64,000 bases of DNA from Tropicibacter alexandrii (GCF_003667315.2 NZ_RCTZ02000004.1:62001-126000); one strand, 5' to 3'. Counted from the first letter of the stretch, positions 1 through 12,861 are shown. Numbers and translations: made by a program. Notes: a model not told the origin generated them from the sequence alone.

Positions 1-797
1 TGCATCCTCAGCCGCGCGTGAAAGCGCCGCGCGCGCGAAAACAGCAGCGGCGTGGTGATTGCCCAACCCGCCCCGGCGGCCACCATCGCCATCAGGGTCT
101 GGCTGCTGCTGCATTCGAACCGATGCGCGGCGTTGACCCCCATCCGCTTGAGCTGGGTGTCGATCTGGCGCGCGATCATCAGGTCGCTGGAATAGCGCAG
201 GAAGGGCAGTTTCGTCTTGTCGGCCATCACATCGCCCAGCGATTGCTCGGCCCCCAGCGGCAGAACGACGACAAACGGATCGCGCAGCAAGGGACGGTCG
301 ATCAGGTCGCCCTGCCGGTCCCCCGGCGTGGCGGTGATGCCCACGTCCAACTGTCGGTCGCGCAGCATGTCAAAGATCATGTGGCTCGACCCGGTGCGAA
401 ACAGGAAATCGCAGCCCGGCATATGCGAGGACAGATAGACCGCGAGATCGGGGATCATATCGGTTTCGAAATCCTCGATCGTGCCCAGCCGAAGGTAACT
501 GGCCCCGGCGAGGTTGCCGACCGAGACCTCGGCCTTGGCTTTGCGGATGGCAAGCAACGCACCTTCGATATCGCGCAGGAAACTGCGGCCTTTCGGCGTC
601 AGCACCATCGGGCGGCGCGCATGGTCGAACAGGTCGACGCCCAGATGGGTTTCGAGGTTGCGCAGATGATGCGACACGGTGCTGAGCGTCAGCCCGGTTT
701 CCCGCGCCGCCGCCTGCATCGAGCCTTGCTTTGCGCAGATCTGGAACAGTTCCAACGATTTGAGGTTCAGATCTTTGCCAGCGGCATTGCGGGGCAT
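1..797 (-). CDS. LysR-family transcriptional regulator, C-terminus cut by the window edge
   Basis: The minus strand reads open from an ATG at 797 to the left edge (265 codons seen). The N-terminus carries a winged helix-turn-helix (about residues 12-62, with SMQAAARETGLTLSTVSHHL), followed by a LysR-type substrate-binding domain starting near residue 90 (SYLRLGTIEDFETDMIPDL) and containing the typical DVGITATP strand. LysR proteins are cytoplasmic DNA-binding regulators that respond to a small-molecule ligand; the ligand cannot be told from sequence. The start has no strong Shine-Dalgarno sequence, so a start slightly upstream is possible. It is separated from gyrB by about 210 bp and points the same way, but nothing links its function to DNA replication. 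Confidence 0.88.
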   Translation of the reverse strand, partial: MPRNAAGKDLNLKSLELFQICAKQGSMQAAARETGLTLSTVSHHLRNLETHLGVDLFDHARRPMVLTPKGRSFLRDIEGALLAIRKAKAEVSVGNLAGASYLRLGTIEDFETDMIPDLAVYLSSHMPGCDFLFRTGSSHMIFDMLRDRQLDVGITATPGDRQGDLIDRPLLRDPFVVVLPLGAEQSLGDVMADKTKLPFLRYSSDLMIARQIDTQLKRMGVNAAHRFECSSSQTLMAMVAAGAGWAITTPLLFSRARRFHARLRM

Positions 798-844
798 GGG
801 GGGACTACCGTGATAAGACGCGCTGCTGCACGGTAGAGGCAAAG

Positions 845-879
845 GCGTCGGGGGTGAACATCAAGTTCCTCCCCGACGC
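845..879. repeat. Inverted repeat between the LysR gene and gyrB
   Basis: Nine-base arms GCGTCGGGG (845-853) and CCCCGACGC (871-879) flank a 17-nt loop. It lies 48-82 bp upstream of the LysR start, so it could be an operator for that gene or a hairpin in the gyrB 3' region. There is no T-tract to make it a convincing terminator. Confidence 0.4.
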
Positions 880-1011
880 ACAGGGCTTGCACGGTATGCG
901 ACGTCACGGGAGCCGATCATCGATCGACCGAGAACTATCGCGGCCCGCCGAATTGACTGCGGCAAGAGAATGCGAAGACGCATTCCCCCCTATTCACAAT
1001 CCTTCAGCGGC

Positions 1012-4621
<3,610 letters not shown>

Positions 4622-4638
4622 CTCACCCGACCCTGTGT

Positions 4639-4670
4639 TTCTTCTTGGTCAAAATACCCCCGCCGGAGGC
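4639..4670 (-). repeat. Short intergenic element of the type common in Rhodobacterales
   Basis: Between dnaN and recF the minus strand reads CGCCTCCGGCG, a 4-bp stem with a TCC loop, followed by GGGGTATTTTGACCAAGAA. From memory, very similar CCTCCGGCGGGG-TATTTT sequences recur between genes in this order of bacteria. Only one copy lies in this window, so repetition cannot be shown here. Confidence 0.4.
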
Positions 4671-4682
4671 GTCCGCCCGCGA

Positions 4683-5801
4683 TCAAACGCGCATCGGCAT
4701 GACGACATAGACCGCCGTCGTATCATTGCCTTCGCGCATCAGGGTCGGATCGCCGGACGAGTTGAACATGAACACGGCATTCTCGCGATCCACCTGAGAC
4801 GCAATCTCCAGCAGGTATTTCGCGTTGAAGCCGATCTCAAGCCGTTCATCGCCATAGGCCACGGCCAGCTCTTCCTCGGCGGCACCGCTGTCGGGGGCGT
4901 TCACGGACAGGATCAGACGATCCTCGTCCAGCGACAGCTTGACCGCGCGCGAGCGTTCGGACGATACGGTCGCCACACGGTCCACCGCCTTGGCAAATTC
5001 GGACGCATCCACTTCCATCTTGCGGGTGTTGCCCTGCGGGATCACGCGCGTGTAGTCGGGGAAGGTGCCGTCGATCACCTTGGACGTCAGGGTGATGTCC
5101 GGCGTGGCAAAGCGCACCTTGGTTTCGGACACCGACACGGCGATGTCCATGTCGTCATCGTCCAGCAGCTTGCGCATCTCGCCCACGGTCTTTCGCGGGA
5201 CAATAACGCCGGGCATGTCTTCGGCGCCGGATGGCAGTTCTGCGTCGATGCGCGCCAGACGGTGGCCATCGGTCGCCACGCAACGCAGCACCTTGCCGCC
5301 ATCGGCATCGGCCACATGCATGTAGACGCCGTTCAGGTAATAGCGCGTCTCTTCGGTGGAAATCGCGAATTTCGACTTGTCAAAGAGCCGACGCAGGACA
5401 GCCGCCTTGGCCGAGAAATTCGAGCTGTATTCCGACGAGGCCATCACCGGGAAATCCTCGCGCGGGAGGGTGGCCAGGTTGAAGTTGGACCGCCCCGCGG
5501 CCACGGTCAGGCGACCGGCTGCGCCGTCCTCGGACAGGGTCACCAGCGCGCCATCGGGCAGCTTGCGGACGATTTCGTGCAGGGTCACGGCGGACACGGT
5601 CGTTCCCCCGGCCTTTTCGACCTGCGCCGGGGCCTTGTCCAGCACCTCGATGTCCAGATCGGTGGCGCGGAAGGTGACGGTGTCGCCCTCGGCCTCGATC
5701 AGCACGTTGGCGAGGATCGGAATGGTGTTCCGGCGCTCGACGACCGATTGTGCCTGAGCCACGGCGCGCAGAAGCGTCGCCCGTTCCATGCTGAATTTCA
5801 T
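4683..5801 (-). CDS. dnaN: DNA polymerase III beta sliding clamp
   Basis: 372 residues, matching the family. The protein forms a ring dimer of three-domain subunits around DNA and tethers polymerase III. The N-terminus MKFSMERATLLRAV and the C-terminus YVVMPMRV are typical, the latter being the conserved clamp tail. A GTG lies directly before the chosen ATG (5804); the ATG at 5801 is preferred because family members begin MKF and the upstream GAGGGTAGGG is well spaced. It lies between dnaA (150-bp gap) and recF, all on the minus strand. Confidence 0.98.
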   Translation of the reverse strand: MKFSMERATLLRAVAQAQSVVERRNTIPILANVLIEAEGDTVTFRATDLDIEVLDKAPAQVEKAGGTTVSAVTLHEIVRKLPDGALVTLSEDGAAGRLTVAAGRSNFNLATLPREDFPVMASSEYSSNFSAKAAVLRRLFDKSKFAISTEETRYYLNGVYMHVADADGGKVLRCVATDGHRLARIDAELPSGAEDMPGVIVPRKTVGEMRKLLDDDDMDIAVSVSETKVRFATPDITLTSKVIDGTFPDYTRVIPQGNTRKMEVDASEFAKAVDRVATVSSERSRAVKLSLDEDRLILSVNAPDSGAAEEELAVAYGDERLEIGFNAKYLLEIASQVDRENAVFMFNSSGDPTLMREGNDTTAVYVVMPMRV

Positions 5802-5954
5802 CACCCTACCCTCATGAGCCTCGGGAGGCGCACCCTAGCGCGGGTTTGTGCCGTCTCCAAGCGCGTTTTCGCTGTTTGTCCCGTGGATTTGCAGGCCCGT
5901 CAAGCCAAAGCGGCCACCCGGGGGCAGCCGCTTGTCGGTTGTGGTGGCCGGGTC

Positions 5955-7316
5955 TCAGGCTTCGAGCGCGCGGCGCAGAAGTTCCACATCCTCTTCGATC
6001 TGCACATCCTGGGCGCGCAGTTCCTCGATCCGGCGGACACCGTGCATGACCGTGGTGTGGTCGCGGCCACCGAACCGGCGCCCGATCTCGGGCAAGGACC
6101 GAGAGGTCAGTTGCTTGCACAGATACATCGCCACCTGACGCGGACGGGCAAAAGTCCGCACGCGCTTCGGCCCGATCATGTCGCTCAAGCGGATGTTGTA
6201 ATGCTCGGCCACCTTGCGCTGGATCTCGTCGATCGAGATCTTGCGTTCCGAGGCGCGCAGCACGTCGGACAGGCTGTCCTGCACAAGGTCCATGTCGATC
6301 GGCTTGCCGACGAGGCTGGCAAAGGCGAACAGACGGGTCAGCGCCCCTTCGAGCACGCGGACATTGGTCGAAATCCGATGCGCGAGGAATTCCAGCACGC
6401 CGGACTCGATGGTCAGACCGGGATACATGTCGCGATACATCTCGACCTTGGTTTGCAGGATGCCAAGCCGCAATTCGTAGTCCGTGGGGTGCAGGTCGAC
6501 GACCAGACCGGATTGCAGACGGCTGCGGATGCGGTTTTCCAGATCCTTGATCTCATCCGGGGCGCGGTCAGCGCTGATGATGATCTGCTTGTTCTGGTCC
6601 ACAAGCGCGTTGAAGGTGTGAAAGAACTCTTCCTGCGTCGAGTCCTTGCCCGCGATGAATTGCACATCATCGACCATCAGCACGTCGACCGAGCGGAACA
6701 GCTCTTTGAAGTCCATCATCTTGCGCTCGCGCAGCGCCTGAACAAAGCGGTACATGAACTGTTCCGCCGACAGGTAGAGCACGCGCAGATGGGGGTTCTT
6801 CTGCGTCAGTTCGTGCGCGATGGCGTGCATGAGGTGCGTTTTGCCAAGGCCGACGCCGCCATACAGGAACAGCGGGTTGAAGGTCACAGGGCCACCCTCG
6901 GCCACGCGGCGCGCGGCGGCATGCGCCAGTTCGTTCGGCTTGCCGACGACAAACGTGTCGAAGGTGAACCGCGCATCCAGCGGCGCGCCCGGCAGCGGAT
7001 CGCGCGCCGGTTCGGCCGCGACGGGCGCGGTGGCCTCGACCGGTGCCGCGGCAGGCGCGGACGGGTTGTTGCTGGCACGAACGGCGTCAAAGGCGAGACG
7101 GCGTATCACGGGCGAAACGCGAGACATCTGCGCAAGCAGCATATCCCCGAAATTCTGCGACACGTATGTGCCAAAGAAATTCGTCGGCGCCTCGAACCTG
7201 GCGACGCCATCCTGCGTCCCCACGTAGGTCAGCGGCTCGATCCAGGTTTTGTAGTTGTTTTGCCCGATGGTGTCGCAGATCTGCTTTTGTAATGCGCCCC
7301 ATTGTTCTTTTGTCAT
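5955..7316 (-). CDS. dnaA: Chromosomal replication initiator protein DnaA
   Basis: 453 residues. DnaA binds 9-bp boxes at oriC as the ATP form, opens the duplex and recruits the helicase loader. Domain I is at residues 1-80, and a short Ala/Pro-rich linker (about 80-112) is domain II. The AAA+ domain III carries Walker A GGVGLGKT (153-160) and Walker B DVLMVDDVQF (211-220). Domain IV contains the DnaA signature RDHTTVMHGVRRIEEL near the C-terminus. The upstream gene is rpsT, a common neighbour of dnaA in Rhodobacterales. The gene lies about 44 kb from the origin I propose at 51.6-52.1 kb, so initiator and origin are not adjacent. Confidence 0.98.
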   Translation of the reverse strand: MTKEQWGALQKQICDTIGQNNYKTWIEPLTYVGTQDGVARFEAPTNFFGTYVSQNFGDMLLAQMSRVSPVIRRLAFDAVRASNNPSAPAAAPVEATAPVAAEPARDPLPGAPLDARFTFDTFVVGKPNELAHAAARRVAEGGPVTFNPLFLYGGVGLGKTHLMHAIAHELTQKNPHLRVLYLSAEQFMYRFVQALRERKMMDFKELFRSVDVLMVDDVQFIAGKDSTQEEFFHTFNALVDQNKQIIISADRAPDEIKDLENRIRSRLQSGLVVDLHPTDYELRLGILQTKVEMYRDMYPGLTIESGVLEFLAHRISTNVRVLEGALTRLFAFASLVGKPIDMDLVQDSLSDVLRASERKISIDEIQRKVAEHYNIRLSDMIGPKRVRTFARPRQVAMYLCKQLTSRSLPEIGRRFGGRDHTTVMHGVRRIEELRAQDVQIEEDVELLRRALEA

Positions 7317-7726
7317 TTGTCCCCAGTGTCCTCAATAGTCGTCCCCTTGGTCGGGAGCAGGCCCAACCACGACCCGGATCGGCAGAGACACGAAATCACC
7401 ATCCCCATGTCCGAAGACATGAAGCGAGGGCGCCAGCCCCATGTGTGACGATTCCGGCCCGAACTCCCATAAGGGCGGGGTCGTCACGACCCTGATTTCG
7501 TTTTGGACGGGCCAGGGTTTCCCCTGAACTCGGTTTGGTCCCTGTGGACCCGACCGAGTGTTCCGACGCCTTCAATGTGGCGCTGGAATCGGCAGCCTAT
7601 CCCCCTGCGATCTGACTCGCAGGCTGAAATTACCAACCTCGCGCGCATCGCGGCAACCGATCTTGTCGCTTGACTCGGGATTCCCCGAAAAAGAATCTCT
7701 GAAGCGGATAAAAGATTAACAAAACG
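7317..7726. other. dnaA upstream region, no gene seen
   Basis: About 410 bp between the dnaA start and the rpsT terminator. I see no convincing open frame and no cluster of DnaA boxes; only an isolated TGTGGAC near 7543 resembles half a box. It presumably holds the dnaA promoter and leader, but I cannot place the -35 and -10 elements with confidence. Confidence 0.55.
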
Positions 7727-7727
7727 C

Positions 7728-7754
7728 AAAAAAGCCACCACATTTAGTGGTGGC
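7728..7754 (-). terminator. Intrinsic terminator of rpsT
   Basis: On the minus strand an 8-bp stem GCCACCAC (7734-7741 paired with 7747-7754) with a 5-nt loop is followed by six T residues. It sits just after the rpsT stop codon and before the dnaA leader, so rpsT and dnaA are probably separate transcripts. Confidence 0.85.
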
Positions 7755-7786
7755 TTTCGAATTACCAGCTAAATGCTGGTGGCATT

Positions 7787-8050
7787 TTAGCCAAGCGCCT
7801 TAACGCGAGCGGCGAGTCGAGAGACCTTCCGCGAGGCGGTGTTCTTGTGGAAAACACCCTTGGTCACACCGCGCATCAGCTCGGGCTGGGCCGCCTTCAG
7901 AGCTTCGGCAGCCGCGGCCTGATCGCCCGCTGCGAGGGCCTCTTCGACCTTGCGCAGGTAGGTGCGGATGCGCGAACGACGCGCCTTGTTGACTTCGTTA
8001 CGCTTGTCGGCCTGACGGGCGCGCTTCTTCGACTGGGGCGTGTTTGCCAT
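7787..8050 (-). CDS. rpsT: 30S ribosomal protein S20
   Basis: 87 residues, very basic, beginning [23 protein letters not shown] as expected for bS20. It binds 16S rRNA early in 30S assembly. The helical [14 protein letters not shown] segment and the C-terminal [17 protein letters not shown] are family features. It is monocistronic, with its own terminator directly downstream. Confidence 0.97.
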   Translation of the reverse strand: MANTPQSKKRARQADKRNEVNKARRSRIRTYLRKVEEALAAGDQAAAAEALKAAQPELMRGVTKGVFHKNTASRKVSRLAARVKALG

Positions 8051-8298
8051 GATGATCGATCCTGAATCTTAGCTTTTCGTTAACAGCGCAATGCCTGACA
8101 CAAGCCCGGACAGTTCGACGGACCGATTCTTGCCTGAGCGGGCATCACGCGCATGTATGACGGCCGCCTATAACGGCTTCTGGCCCGGTTGCCAAGGCTT
8201 CGGGGAACGAAACTGGCGCGAAGGCCGTTTTTCGTGTAGCCTGTCAGCCCGGGAGGAACCCGGGACGAGACTTGAGACACCCAGAATGGAGGTTCACG

Positions 8299-8484
8299 AT
8301 GCTCGACCCGATGAAAGTCACCGAATACGCCAATGCGCTGTACCGGACCCATGGCGACGCCGCCGAGGTGGAAGCCGCTCAGCGCGAACGCCAGCACACC
8401 GACGCAGGAGAGCCCGATCAGGCCGCCGATTGGCGCCGCATCCGCGCGACCATCCGCGAACGGCGCGGTGCCCTGCAAAGCTGA
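8299..8484 (+). CDS. Small conserved hypothetical protein
   Basis: 61 residues, rich in charged residues and probably all helical, with no signal peptide or membrane segment. The ATG at 8299 is chosen because GGAGG lies 9 nt upstream; an earlier in-frame start at 8272 has no such site. The repeated EAAQRERQ and WRRIRATIRERR segments look like a small helical hairpin. I recall similar proteins in the Rhodobacterales but no assigned role. It faces the enoyl-CoA hydratase gene and is closed by a strong terminator. Confidence 0.75.
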   Translation: MLDPMKVTEYANALYRTHGDAAEVEAAQRERQHTDAGEPDQAADWRRIRATIRERRGALQS

Positions 8485-8491
8485 AACGAAG

Positions 8492-8522
8492 AAGGCCCCG
8501 GTTTCGACACCGGGGCCTTTTC
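8492..8522 (+). terminator. Strong hairpin terminator between convergent genes
   Basis: Stem GGCCCCGGT (494-502 of the 8-kb block) pairs with ACCGGGGCC (8509-8517) around a 6-nt loop and is followed by TTTT. It ends the 61-residue gene and may also stop transcription of the facing enoyl-CoA hydratase gene. Confidence 0.85.
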
Positions 8523-8534
8523 GATGCGCGACGT

Positions 8535-9311
8535 TTACTTGTCGCGGAATTGCGCGGTGCGCTTTTCCATGAAGGCGGCCATGCCCTCTTTCTGATCCTC
8601 GGTCGAGAACAGCGAGTGGAACAGGCGGCGTTCGTATAGCAGACCCTCGGCCAGCGTCGTCTCATACGCGCGATTGACCGATTCCTTGGCAGCGATGGCC
8701 GAGATCAGCGATTTCTCTGCGATCTTCTCGGCGGCTGATTTTGCCTCTTCCATCAGTTGCTTGGCGGGCACGACGCGGCTGACAAGCCCGGCGCGTTCCG
8801 CCTCTTCGGCATCCATGAAGCGCCCGGTCAGGTTCATGTCCATCGCTTTGGACTTGCCGATATAGCGCGTCAGGCGCTGCGTGCCCCCAAGGCCTGCGAT
8901 GACGCCCAGATTGATCTCGGGCTGGCCGAATTTGGCCGTATCGGCGGCAATGATGAAGTCGCACATCATCGCCAATTCACAGCCCCCGCCCAGCGCATAG
9001 CCCGCAACGGCGGCGATGACCGGCTTGCGGGTCGAGGTGATCGCCTTGCCCTCGCCGCCGAAGAAGTCGGACATGAACATGTCCACGTAGGACTTTTCCG
9101 ACATTTCCTTGATATCGGCCCCGGCGGCGAATGCCTTTTGCGAGCCCGTGATGATGATGCAGCGCACCTTGTCGTTCTTGTCCGCGTCCGCCAGCGCCTC
9201 GGACAGCTCACCCAGAAGGTGGCTGTTGAGCGCATTCAATGCGTCGGGGCGGTTCAGCTTGATGGTCGCGACGTGGTCTTCTACTTCGACGATGATCGTC
9301 TCATAGGCCAT
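8535..9311 (-). CDS. Enoyl-CoA hydratase
   Basis: 258 residues of the crotonase fold, full length. It should hydrate trans-2-enoyl-CoA to 3-hydroxyacyl-CoA in fatty acid beta-oxidation. The oxyanion-hole region [12 protein letters not shown] (59-70) is present, and both catalytic glutamates are present: Glu112 in [12 protein letters not shown] and Glu132 in [19 protein letters not shown]. Close resemblance to short-chain hydratases such as FadB1x/Ech is clear, but substrate chain length cannot be read from sequence. It stands alone, 64 bp downstream of mutM on the same strand. Confidence 0.93.
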   Translation of the reverse strand: MAYETIIVEVEDHVATIKLNRPDALNALNSHLLGELSEALADADKNDKVRCIIITGSQKAFAAGADIKEMSEKSYVDMFMSDFFGGEGKAITSTRKPVIAAVAGYALGGGCELAMMCDFIIAADTAKFGQPEINLGVIAGLGGTQRLTRYIGKSKAMDMNLTGRFMDAEEAERAGLVSRVVPAKQLMEEAKSAAEKIAEKSLISAIAAKESVNRAYETTLAEGLLYERRLFHSLFSTEDQKEGMAAFMEKRTAQFRDK

Positions 9312-9375
9312 GTGATCGGGCTCCGTCCAATTCCGTCAGAAGGCCAGCCTTAGCAAATCGTTCACTTGGATCAAG

Positions 9376-10227
9376 TTATCTTTGACAGGTTGCACAGTAA
9401 AAGGACGACCGCCCGGACTGCACGATTCTGCGAATATGGTCGCTGCACCCGGGGGTGCGGCAGGGTTCGCCTTCCCTTCCGTAAACGTCGAAACTGTGCT
9501 GGAAATATCCAAGCTCTCCATCGGCTTGGCGGAAATCCTTGAGCGACGATCCCCCCGCGGCAATGGCATCCGTCAGCACATCGCGGATGATCGGAACCAG
9601 TGCGGCAATCCGTCCCGCGCTGATCTTGTTGGCGCGGCGGGCTGGGTGGATTCTGCCACGGTAAAGCGTTTCGCAGACGTAGATATTGCCCAATCCGGCG
9701 ACGATCTTTTGATCCAGCAGCGCGGATTTGATCGGCATCGAGCGTGGTTTCACCTGCGCGACCAGATGGGATTCGCTGAACGCATTGCCCAGCGGTTCCG
9801 GCCCGATCTTGGCCAACAGCGCGTGTTCCTCGGCGCGGTCCGTCGGCATCAGGTCCATCGCCCCGAACCGGCGCGGGTCGTTGAAGGTGATGCGCGCGCC
9901 GTTCTCCATGTCGAACACCACATGGTCATGCTTTTCCGGCGCGGGGTGGTCATGGACGAAAACCCCAAGCGGATCGCCAGACACCAGCATCCGCCCCGAC
10001 ATGCCGAGGTGAATCAACAAGGTCTCGCCCGTCGACAGATCGGCAAGGATGTATTTCGACCGTCTGCGCAGCCGCTCGACCCTTGCCCCGGTCAGCCGCG
10101 CGGCCATGTTGTCCGGGAAAGGCCAGCGCAGATCGGGGCGGTTGACCTGCGCGCGGGTGATCACGGCCCCCTCCATCGCGGGGCTCAGGCCGCGACGCAC
10201 TGTCTCGACTTCGGGCAATTCGGGCAT
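9376..10227 (-). CDS. mutM: Formamidopyrimidine-DNA glycosylase (Fpg/MutM)
   Basis: 283 residues. It excises 8-oxoguanine and formamidopyrimidines and cleaves the abasic site. The start at 10227 gives [13 protein letters not shown], placing the catalytic proline directly after Met, as the mechanism requires; an ATG 18 bp earlier would bury that proline and is rejected. The C-terminal zinc finger is complete, with Cys pairs in EPCRTPGC and YCATCQ. The gene diverges from ubiE across 74 bp, a common arrangement in Rhodobacterales. Confidence 0.97.
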   Translation of the reverse strand: MPELPEVETVRRGLSPAMEGAVITRAQVNRPDLRWPFPDNMAARLTGARVERLRRRSKYILADLSTGETLLIHLGMSGRMLVSGDPLGVFVHDHPAPEKHDHVVFDMENGARITFNDPRRFGAMDLMPTDRAEEHALLAKIGPEPLGNAFSESHLVAQVKPRSMPIKSALLDQKIVAGLGNIYVCETLYRGRIHPARRANKISAGRIAALVPIIRDVLTDAIAAGGSSLKDFRQADGELGYFQHSFDVYGREGEPCRTPGCSDHIRRIVQSGRSSFYCATCQR

Positions 10228-10301
10228 ATGTGACGGTCCTGTCAATTGTCACCGCCGGGACGCGGTCTATAAGGAGCCCTGAACATAAGGACGACAGCGC
10301 C

Positions 10302-11054
10302 ATGAGTGAAGACAGCACGAAGACGACGCATTTCGGGTTCACCGACATCCCCGAGGGTGAAAAGGCCGGCAAGGTTCAGGGCGTGTTTTCCTCGGTCGCG
10401 TCCAAGTACGATGTGATGAACGACGCGATGAGCTTTGGCATCCACCGCATCTGGAAAGACGCGATGATGGATTGGCTCGCGCCGCGCCCCGGTCAAAAGC
10501 TGCTGGATGTGGCGGGCGGCACCGGCGACATTTCCTTCCGGTTCCTGAAGCGCGCCGGGCGGGGACACGCCACCGTGCTGGACCTGACCGAACCGATGCT
10601 GGTCGAAGGCCGCAAACGCGCCGAGGCCGAATCGATGGCCGACAGTCTGGATTGGGTCGTGGGTGACGCGATGGCCTTGCCCTTTGCCGACAACACCTTT
10701 GACGTTTACACGATCTCCTTCGGCATCCGGAACGTGACCCGCCCCCAAGAGGCGCTGAACGAGGCCTTCCGCGTGCTGCGCCCCGGCGGGCGGCTGATGG
10801 TGCTGGAATTTTCGCAGATTCCCAACGAGTTGATGCAGAAGGTCTATGACCTTTATTCGTTCAACATCATCCCGAAGATGGGGCAGGTCATCGCCAATGA
10901 TTCTGCGTCTTATCAATACCTTGTGGAGTCGATCCGCCAGTTCCCGGATCAGGAGACCTTTTTGTCGATGGTGCGCAAGGCCGGGTTCGACAATGCCAAG
11001 TATCGCAATCTGAGCATGGGTATTGCCTGCCTGCATTCCGGTTGGAAAATCTGA
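10302..11054 (+). CDS. ubiE: Ubiquinone/menaquinone C-methyltransferase UbiE
   Basis: 250 residues, S-adenosylmethionine dependent. It methylates the C2 position of the benzoquinone ring in ubiquinone synthesis. Motif [14 protein letters not shown] and the family blocks [12 protein letters not shown] and LEFSQIPN are seen. The ATG at 10302 gives the typical [13 protein letters not shown] start; an upstream in-frame codon at 10230 would run into the divergent promoter. ubiB follows after one base, so the two are cotranscribed. Confidence 0.96.
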   Translation: MSEDSTKTTHFGFTDIPEGEKAGKVQGVFSSVASKYDVMNDAMSFGIHRIWKDAMMDWLAPRPGQKLLDVAGGTGDISFRFLKRAGRGHATVLDLTEPMLVEGRKRAEAESMADSLDWVVGDAMALPFADNTFDVYTISFGIRNVTRPQEALNEAFRVLRPGGRLMVLEFSQIPNELMQKVYDLYSFNIIPKMGQVIANDSASYQYLVESIRQFPDQETFLSMVRKAGFDNAKYRNLSMGIACLHSGWKI

Positions 11055-11055
11055 G

Positions 11056-12585
11056 ATGCGCGGACCGCACAACATCATTCGGTTGATCCGAACCGGCGCA
11101 ACACTGGAGCGCACCGGCGCGATGGGCGTGGTGCTGGAGGCCTTCGACACGCCCGCACCGCTGCGTGTGGCCGCCCGCGTTTTGGCATGGCCGTTCAAGT
11201 GGTTGGGCTACGAAGGCGACCCGTCGCAGCCGCCCGCCGTGCGCGCGCTTCAGGCGCTGGGGCCGGCCTACATCAAGTTCGGCCAGATCCTGTCGACCCG
11301 GCCCGACGTGGTGGGCGACGACATGGCGTGGCAATTGCGGGTGTTGCAGGACAAGCTGCCGCCGTTTTCCGTCGAAACGGCCAAGGCTTCGGTGGCCGAA
11401 GAACTGGGTGAGCCCGTCGACGACATCTTTTCCGCCTTTTCGGAACCCGTCGCCGCCGCATCCATCGCGCAGGTCCACCGCGCCGTCTTGCGGGAAACCG
11501 GCGAAACCGTCGCGGTCAAGGTCCTGCGTCCCGGAATCGAGCGCGCCTTCCGCAAGGATATCGACGCCTTCTGGTTCGCCGCCAGCATGATCGAGACGCT
11601 GTCGCCCTCGTCCCGCCGCCTGCGTCCCCGTGACGTGATCGCGCATTTCGAAGGCGTGGTCATGGGCGAGCTGGACCTCAGGCTGGAGGCCGCCGCCGCC
11701 AGCGAGTTTCAGGCCAACACGGTCGATGACGCGGGCTTTCAGTTGCCGCAGGTGAACTGGGGCCTGTCCGGGCGCCGCGTTATGACCCAAACTTGGGCCG
11801 AGGGCGTGCCCTTGGGTGACAACGACGCCATCGACGCCGCCGGGCACGACCGGACCGCGCTGTCCGAACGCGTCTTGCAGCTGTTCCTGAACCACGCCCT
11901 GCGCGATGGCTTCTTCCACGCCGACATGCATCAGGGCAACCTGAAGGTCGCGCCGAACGGCGATATCATCGCGTATGATTTCGGCATCATGGGCCATATC
12001 GACGAATACACCCGCCGGGTCTACGCCGAGATCCTGTTCGGTTTCATTCGTCGCGACTACAAACGCGTGGCCGAGGTGCATTTCGAGGCGGGTTACGTGC
12101 CCGCCGATCGCGATGTCGACGAATTTGCGCGGGCCCTGCGCGCGGTGGGTGAGCCGATCTTTGGCATGGATGCGACGCGCATCTCGATGGGCAAGCTGCT
12201 GGCTTACCTGTTCGAGGTCACCGAACGATTCGGAATGGAAACCCGGACCGAACTGATCTTGCTGCAACGCACGATGGTGGTGGTCGAGGGCGTGGCGCGC
12301 TCTTTGAACCCGCATATGAATATCTGGACGGTCGCGCGCCCGGTGGTCGAGCAATATATCCAGAAATCCATCGGCCCCCGCGCCATCGGTGGCGATCTGC
12401 TGAAGACCGCAATGGTCATGGCGCGCTTTGGCCCGCGCCTGCCCAAGCTTGTGGAATCGGCGCTGATCCGGCAAGCCACCTCGGAGGAAAGCCCGCCGCC
12501 AAGCCCTTGGCCCGGCAGGATCATTTGGGCCGGAATCGGCTGCGCCTTGGGGGCCGCCGCCGTTGCGGCACTTACCCTGATCTAG
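11056..12585 (+). CDS. ubiB: UbiB, atypical kinase-like protein of ubiquinone synthesis
   Basis: 509 residues of the ABC1/ADCK/UbiB family. It is needed for ubiquinone synthesis, probably by extracting or organising lipid intermediates at the membrane. The KxGQ motif lies in YIKFGQILSTRPDV, the ATP-site lysine in VAVKVLRPG, and the catalytic-loop and metal motifs in HADMHQGN and YDFGIMG. A C-terminal hydrophobic helix (about the last 25 residues) anchors it in the membrane. The ATG at 11056 sits one base after the ubiE stop; earlier in-frame codons overlap ubiE. Confidence 0.96.
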   Translation: MRGPHNIIRLIRTGATLERTGAMGVVLEAFDTPAPLRVAARVLAWPFKWLGYEGDPSQPPAVRALQALGPAYIKFGQILSTRPDVVGDDMAWQLRVLQDKLPPFSVETAKASVAEELGEPVDDIFSAFSEPVAAASIAQVHRAVLRETGETVAVKVLRPGIERAFRKDIDAFWFAASMIETLSPSSRRLRPRDVIAHFEGVVMGELDLRLEAAAASEFQANTVDDAGFQLPQVNWGLSGRRVMTQTWAEGVPLGDNDAIDAAGHDRTALSERVLQLFLNHALRDGFFHADMHQGNLKVAPNGDIIAYDFGIMGHIDEYTRRVYAEILFGFIRRDYKRVAEVHFEAGYVPADRDVDEFARALRAVGEPIFGMDATRISMGKLLAYLFEVTERFGMETRTELILLQRTMVVVEGVARSLNPHMNIWTVARPVVEQYIQKSIGPRAIGGDLLKTAMVMARFGPRLPKLVESALIRQATSEESPPPSPWPGRIIWAGIGCALGAAAVAALTLI

Positions 12586-12590
12586 GAAAA

Positions 12591-12616
12591 GCAAAACGGC
12601 GGTCCTGAGACCGCCG
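12591..12616 (-). terminator. Hairpin terminator between ubiB and the small secreted protein
   Basis: Eight-base arms CGGCGGTC and GACCGCCG (597-604 and 609-616 of the 12-kb block) with a 4-nt loop. On the minus strand the stem is followed by TTTTGC and further T residues, so it mainly serves the 55-residue gene on that strand. Confidence 0.75.
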
Positions 12617-12643
12617 CTTCGTAACTCGGATGATCCAAATGGA

Positions 12644-12811
12644 TCAGTTGGTGCCCGAGGATGCTGCGATCGCGATGATCACGGCAACGCCGCCAATGAT
12701 GGCGAGAGCCGGAACAGCGCTGAGCTGCGTGGACACGAAAGGATCTGCTTGCTGTGCGACGGCCGGGGCTGCTGCCAGGGCGGCGGTCGAAGCGGCAATA
12801 AGCTTCTTCAT
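12644..12811 (-). CDS. Small secreted or membrane peptide of unknown function
   Basis: 55 residues: MKKLIAASTAALAAAPAVAQ is a clear signal peptide, followed by a short polar stretch and one hydrophobic segment (PALAIIGGVAVIIAIAASS) ending in GTN. The start at 12811 has GGAGAAA upstream at normal spacing. The mature peptide, about 35 residues, would either sit in the inner membrane or be periplasmic. I recall similar small proteins, annotated only as hypothetical, in roseobacters. It has its own promoter candidate and terminator, so it is a single-gene unit. Confidence 0.75.
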   Translation of the reverse strand: MKKLIAASTAALAAAPAVAQQADPFVSTQLSAVPALAIIGGVAVIIAIAASSGTN

Positions 12812-12861
12812 AGGGTTTCTCCAGACTGTACAGTTTTGGGCGCAAAGCACCCGATGTGGCC

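Noticed and set aside
7317-7726. dnaA upstream region as replication origin
   Set aside because: No cluster of DnaA boxes or AT-rich unwinding tract, unlike the maf-rho gap.
10888-12594. 568-codon open frame opposite ubiE-ubiB
   Set aside because: Both sense genes have complete catalytic motifs; the antisense product has none.
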